Source: an uncultured Micrococcales bacterium (GTDB taxonomy: Bacteria; Actinomycetota; Actinomycetes; Actinomycetales; Microbacteriaceae). Taken from it: DNA of 7,670 nucleotides. Positions 5,658 through 7,670 of this stretch are shown here, piece after piece. Under the pieces are notes generated by a model. That model did not search any database. It was not told the origin of the DNA and saw only the letters and a list, made by a program, of their open reading frames with translations. Where the stretch lies: contig CAJXMQ010000046.1 in assembly GCA_913056225.1 (NCBI GenBank), forward strand, positions 1 through 7,670, read 5' to 3'. Position numbers and translations under genes: made by a program. How positions within the stretch are numbered: position 1 is the stretch's first letter; each line of letters starts with the position of its first letter.

Positions 5658-7282
5658 AAGAACTGAAAGCCAATCTCTCTGGTAGCTGGACCATTCACTG
5701 GGCCCCTTATTTGCTGTTGCTACCAATCACGGTTTTGGTCGAACCGGTGGTGCAGTCTGTTAGCTCAGCCGATTTTTTTCTATTCACGATTGCTAGCTTT
5801 CTTGGTTACCTGACACTGTTGGCCTGGCTTGGGATTTCATGGTTCACGTTTTATCGAAATGGAAATGCTGATTGGTGGCTGATATTGCCAATCTCAATTT
5901 TTGCTGGTTTTTTACTTAATCAATCAATCCGAATCTATGCCTCACTATTTGGACTAGAGGGCTATGCGCTCGATGTGCAATGGCTCAGTCCAACTCTGCT
6001 GGTCTGGGGCATCGGCATACCGATTGTCGGGTATGTGATGAATAAGCTCAGTCGGTTCATCAAGACCCGTGATGAGATGGTTCGCTCGCTTACAGATAAA
6101 GAAAAACCCCGCCTGGTGTTCGAAATCGATCAGGAGTTTCGAGAACTGCTAACTGGAAATCAAAGAATCGACAGAGATGGCTATGAAGTCTTGGCGCAGA
6201 AAATAAGAGAATTTACAGAGCGAGAGGTCAGGCCGGTAAGTCATAAGTTATGGCTGAGTGAGGTCAATAGAAAATCCAAGTTCCCACTTTTTGCGCTTGT
6301 CAAGCTGTCGCTAATCAAAAATGAAATGCCAGTGGTGCTTTATTCAACGCTGGCACTTTGGCTGATGCTAGTCGCAGCAATCGGTCAGTATGGAGCTTTG
6401 GTGGCAATCGGCTTTTTCTCGATTGACGCGCTGGTGTTTATTGCAAGCCTGCTTGTTTATAAGAGGTTTTTTAGAAAAAGATCTCTTGCCAGAGTTTTTT
6501 TGTTTCCCCCGATTGCTTCAACCCTGATTTTCTTGGAGCGGACATTGGTCAGGCCCTCGTTAGAGATTGATCAAATCATCGGTGGCTGGGTGGTTCTGAC
6601 CGTGTGGCTGTTTACTGCTCTGCTGTTTGCAGGGGGTGTGGTTCAGTCCGAAAAGACTCAGAAGCAGATTTTGAGCGAATTAGAGGAAAATCTAAAGGCT
6701 GGCGAAAGACTTTCTCAACTGCAAGCAGAGGTCAGCCAAAAAGGAGCTGGGGACCTGGCCAAATTCATCCACGGAACCGTTCAGTCAAAACTCATGGCTT
6801 ACAGCCTGCAATTGGAGCAGGCAAATGAGGACAAAAACAATCAAGAGGCAAGCAGGATACGAGAACTCGTTGGAAATCTGATTGCCAATCCATTGGCGGA
6901 GTATGAACCAGAAACCAACCAGTCCATGCAGGCCTCGCTTTCTGCTATTGCGCAACAGTGGCAAGGTTTGGTTGACGTCAGGTTAGAAATCTCAGGGGTG
7001 GTCGAAGGTAGCCGGGCGATTGAGGAGATAGTCTCGGAGGGAGTTTCAAATGCTTATAAGCACGGTTATGCAGAGAAGGTAGACGTGCTAATCAGCGACC
7101 AGGGAGAGCATCTATTGATTGAAATTACTGACGATGGCATTGGGCCTCGCTCCGGCAAGGGTGGTTTTGGTCTGCAGATGGTGAAATCGGTCACCGCTGG
7201 AAACTGGAGTTTTGAAAGATCAGACACTGGTGAAGGAAGCACTCTCAGGGCAATGGTTCCTAAAGAGGGAAGCAATGCTTAG
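5654..7282 (+). CDS. Multi-spanning membrane sensor histidine kinase-like ATPase
   Basis: It is the likely sensor partner of the preceding regulator. The 542 residues contain about eight hydrophobic segments in two groups of four (roughly 17-35, 41-66, 74-90, 111-129, then 227-246, 247-269, 280-296, 308-330). A loop of about 95 residues separates them and carries REVRPVSHKLW (190-200), which I recall as typical of actinobacterial relatives. A charged, probably coiled segment (332-362) leads to a dimerisation-like helix with FIHGTVQSKL (His373), then a GHKL ATPase domain with N box EGVSNAYKHG (Asn466), DDGIG (493-497) and the glycine loop GKGGFGLQMV (501-510). The His is followed by Gly, not the acidic residue usual in HisKA_3 kinases. 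The TTG start overlaps the regulator stop as TTGA and is preceded by G-rich GGGGATGG (5642-5649). No recognised ligand-binding sensor domain is visible, so the stimulus is unknown. Confidence 0.85.
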   Translation: MKELKANLSGSWTIHWAPYLLLLPITVLVEPVVQSVSSADFFLFTIASFLGYLTLLAWLGISWFTFYRNGNADWWLILPISIFAGFLLNQSIRIYASLFGLEGYALDVQWLSPTLLVWGIGIPIVGYVMNKLSRFIKTRDEMVRSLTDKEKPRLVFEIDQEFRELLTGNQRIDRDGYEVLAQKIREFTEREVRPVSHKLWLSEVNRKSKFPLFALVKLSLIKNEMPVVLYSTLALWLMLVAAIGQYGALVAIGFFSIDALVFIASLLVYKRFFRKRSLARVFLFPPIASTLIFLERTLVRPSLEIDQIIGGWVVLTVWLFTALLFAGGVVQSEKTQKQILSELEENLKAGERLSQLQAEVSQKGAGDLAKFIHGTVQSKLMAYSLQLEQANEDKNNQEASRIRELVGNLIANPLAEYEPETNQSMQASLSAIAQQWQGLVDVRLEISGVVEGSRAIEEIVSEGVSNAYKHGYAEKVDVLISDQGEHLLIEITDDGIGPRSGKGGFGLQMVKSVTAGNWSFERSDTGEGSTLRAMVPKEGSNA

Positions 7283-7670
7283 AAAAATCACCAACCAGCC
7301 ACTGAGCTACCCCTGGGGCTCAACACATCTGATTCCTGACCTAATCGGCCTTGAAGAATCAGAGACCCCTCTTTCGGAAGTTTGGTTTGGGACTCATCCG
7401 GTTTCTCCTGCTAGGACTGAAACCGGTGAGGAACTAAAGGATTTATCAGGAGATCTTGGCTTCCTGGTGAAGTTCTTATCAGCCGCCAGTCCACTATCGA
7501 TTCAGTCACATCCAAACCTGAAACAGGCTAAAAGTGGATTCGAAGATGAGCAGGTCCGAGAAGTTCCCATTGACGATTTTTCTAGAAACTTCAAAGATGC
7601 AAATCACAAACCAGAGCTATTAATTGCCATCAGCCCATTCAGGGTTCTCAGTGGTTTTAGACCCGTTAGC
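7275..7670 (+). CDS. manA: Mannose-6-phosphate isomerase, class I, N-terminal part (3' end off the window)
   Basis: It interconverts mannose 6-phosphate and fructose 6-phosphate, feeding GDP-mannose and glycan synthesis or mannose catabolism in the cytosol. The 132 residues visible match the cupin-type class I family: YPWGS (12-16), EVWFGTHPVSPA (35-46), FLVKFLSAASPLSIQSHP (63-80) with zinc ligands Gln77 and His79, a GFEDE stretch, and NHKPELLIAISPF (110-122) with zinc ligand Glu114, then LSGFRP (125-130). The remaining zinc His is expected beyond the right edge. The ATG at 7275 lies inside the last codons of the kinase gene (8-base overlap) and follows AGAGGG at 7264-7269 with a 5-base spacer. 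It is therefore probably translated from the same mRNA as the signalling pair. No frameshift is seen. Confidence 0.93.
   Translation, partial: MLRKITNQPLSYPWGSTHLIPDLIGLEESETPLSEVWFGTHPVSPARTETGEELKDLSGDLGFLVKFLSAASPLSIQSHPNLKQAKSGFEDEQVREVPIDDFSRNFKDANHKPELLIAISPFRVLSGFRPVS

Noticed and set aside
6604..6828. Plus-strand 74-codon open frame inside the kinase gene
   Set aside because: It is an alternate frame over the last membrane helix, the linker and the His373 motif of the kinase, with no independent support.
1..7670. tRNA, rRNA, CRISPR array, insertion sequence, phage gene or attachment site
   Set aside because: Coding genes fill nearly the whole window, no gap exceeds 52 bases, and reading both strands showed no spaced repeats, transposase motifs or cloverleaf-like sequence.

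Overview
The window looks like a chromosomal segment of a moderate-GC actinobacterium. Protein motifs most resemble Microbacteriaceae-type relatives, such as the small freshwater 'Luna' lineages with compact genomes. That placement is an inference from gene content, the actinobacterial style of the two-component pair, frequent GTG/TTG starts, several starts without a Shine-Dalgarno, and very tight gene packing. It was not tested by a search. Base composition looks even across the window, and no mobile element, RNA gene or CRISPR array was seen.

Layout. Positions 2-403 (+) hold the C-terminal quarter of MenD. It ends in a 4-base tail-to-tail overlap with a minus-strand isochorismate synthase (menF, 400-1611). 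A short divergent intergenic region (1612-1663) separates menF from a rightward run of genes. These are a small secreted or membrane-anchored acidic protein of unknown function (1664-1972), the menaquinone methyltransferase MenG/UbiE (1982-2671), a long-chain polyprenyl diphosphate synthase (2668-3660), an FprA-type ferredoxin/adrenodoxin-NADP+ reductase (3675-5021), a LuxR/NarL-type response regulator (5031-5657), a multi-spanning membrane sensor kinase-like protein (5654-7282) and the start of class I mannose-6-phosphate isomerase (7275 to the right edge). Gaps in this run are 14 bases or less, or are overlaps (ATGA, TTGA and an 8-base overlap), so one transcript with internal translational coupling is plausible.

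Function. The left half is a menaquinone module. MenF converts chorismate to isochorismate, MenD adds the 2-oxoglutarate-derived succinyl unit, the polyprenyl synthase makes the isoprenoid tail, and MenG performs the final ring methylation. FprA is a redox enzyme linked to this group by position. The right half is a signalling pair of unknown stimulus followed by sugar-phosphate metabolism (manA).

Nothing here is clearly a new system. The points most worth a second look are the non-canonical His-Gly phospho-acceptor-like motif of the kinase, the unknown small membrane protein sharing a divergent promoter region with menF, and a perfect inverted repeat that spans the fprA stop and the regulator start.
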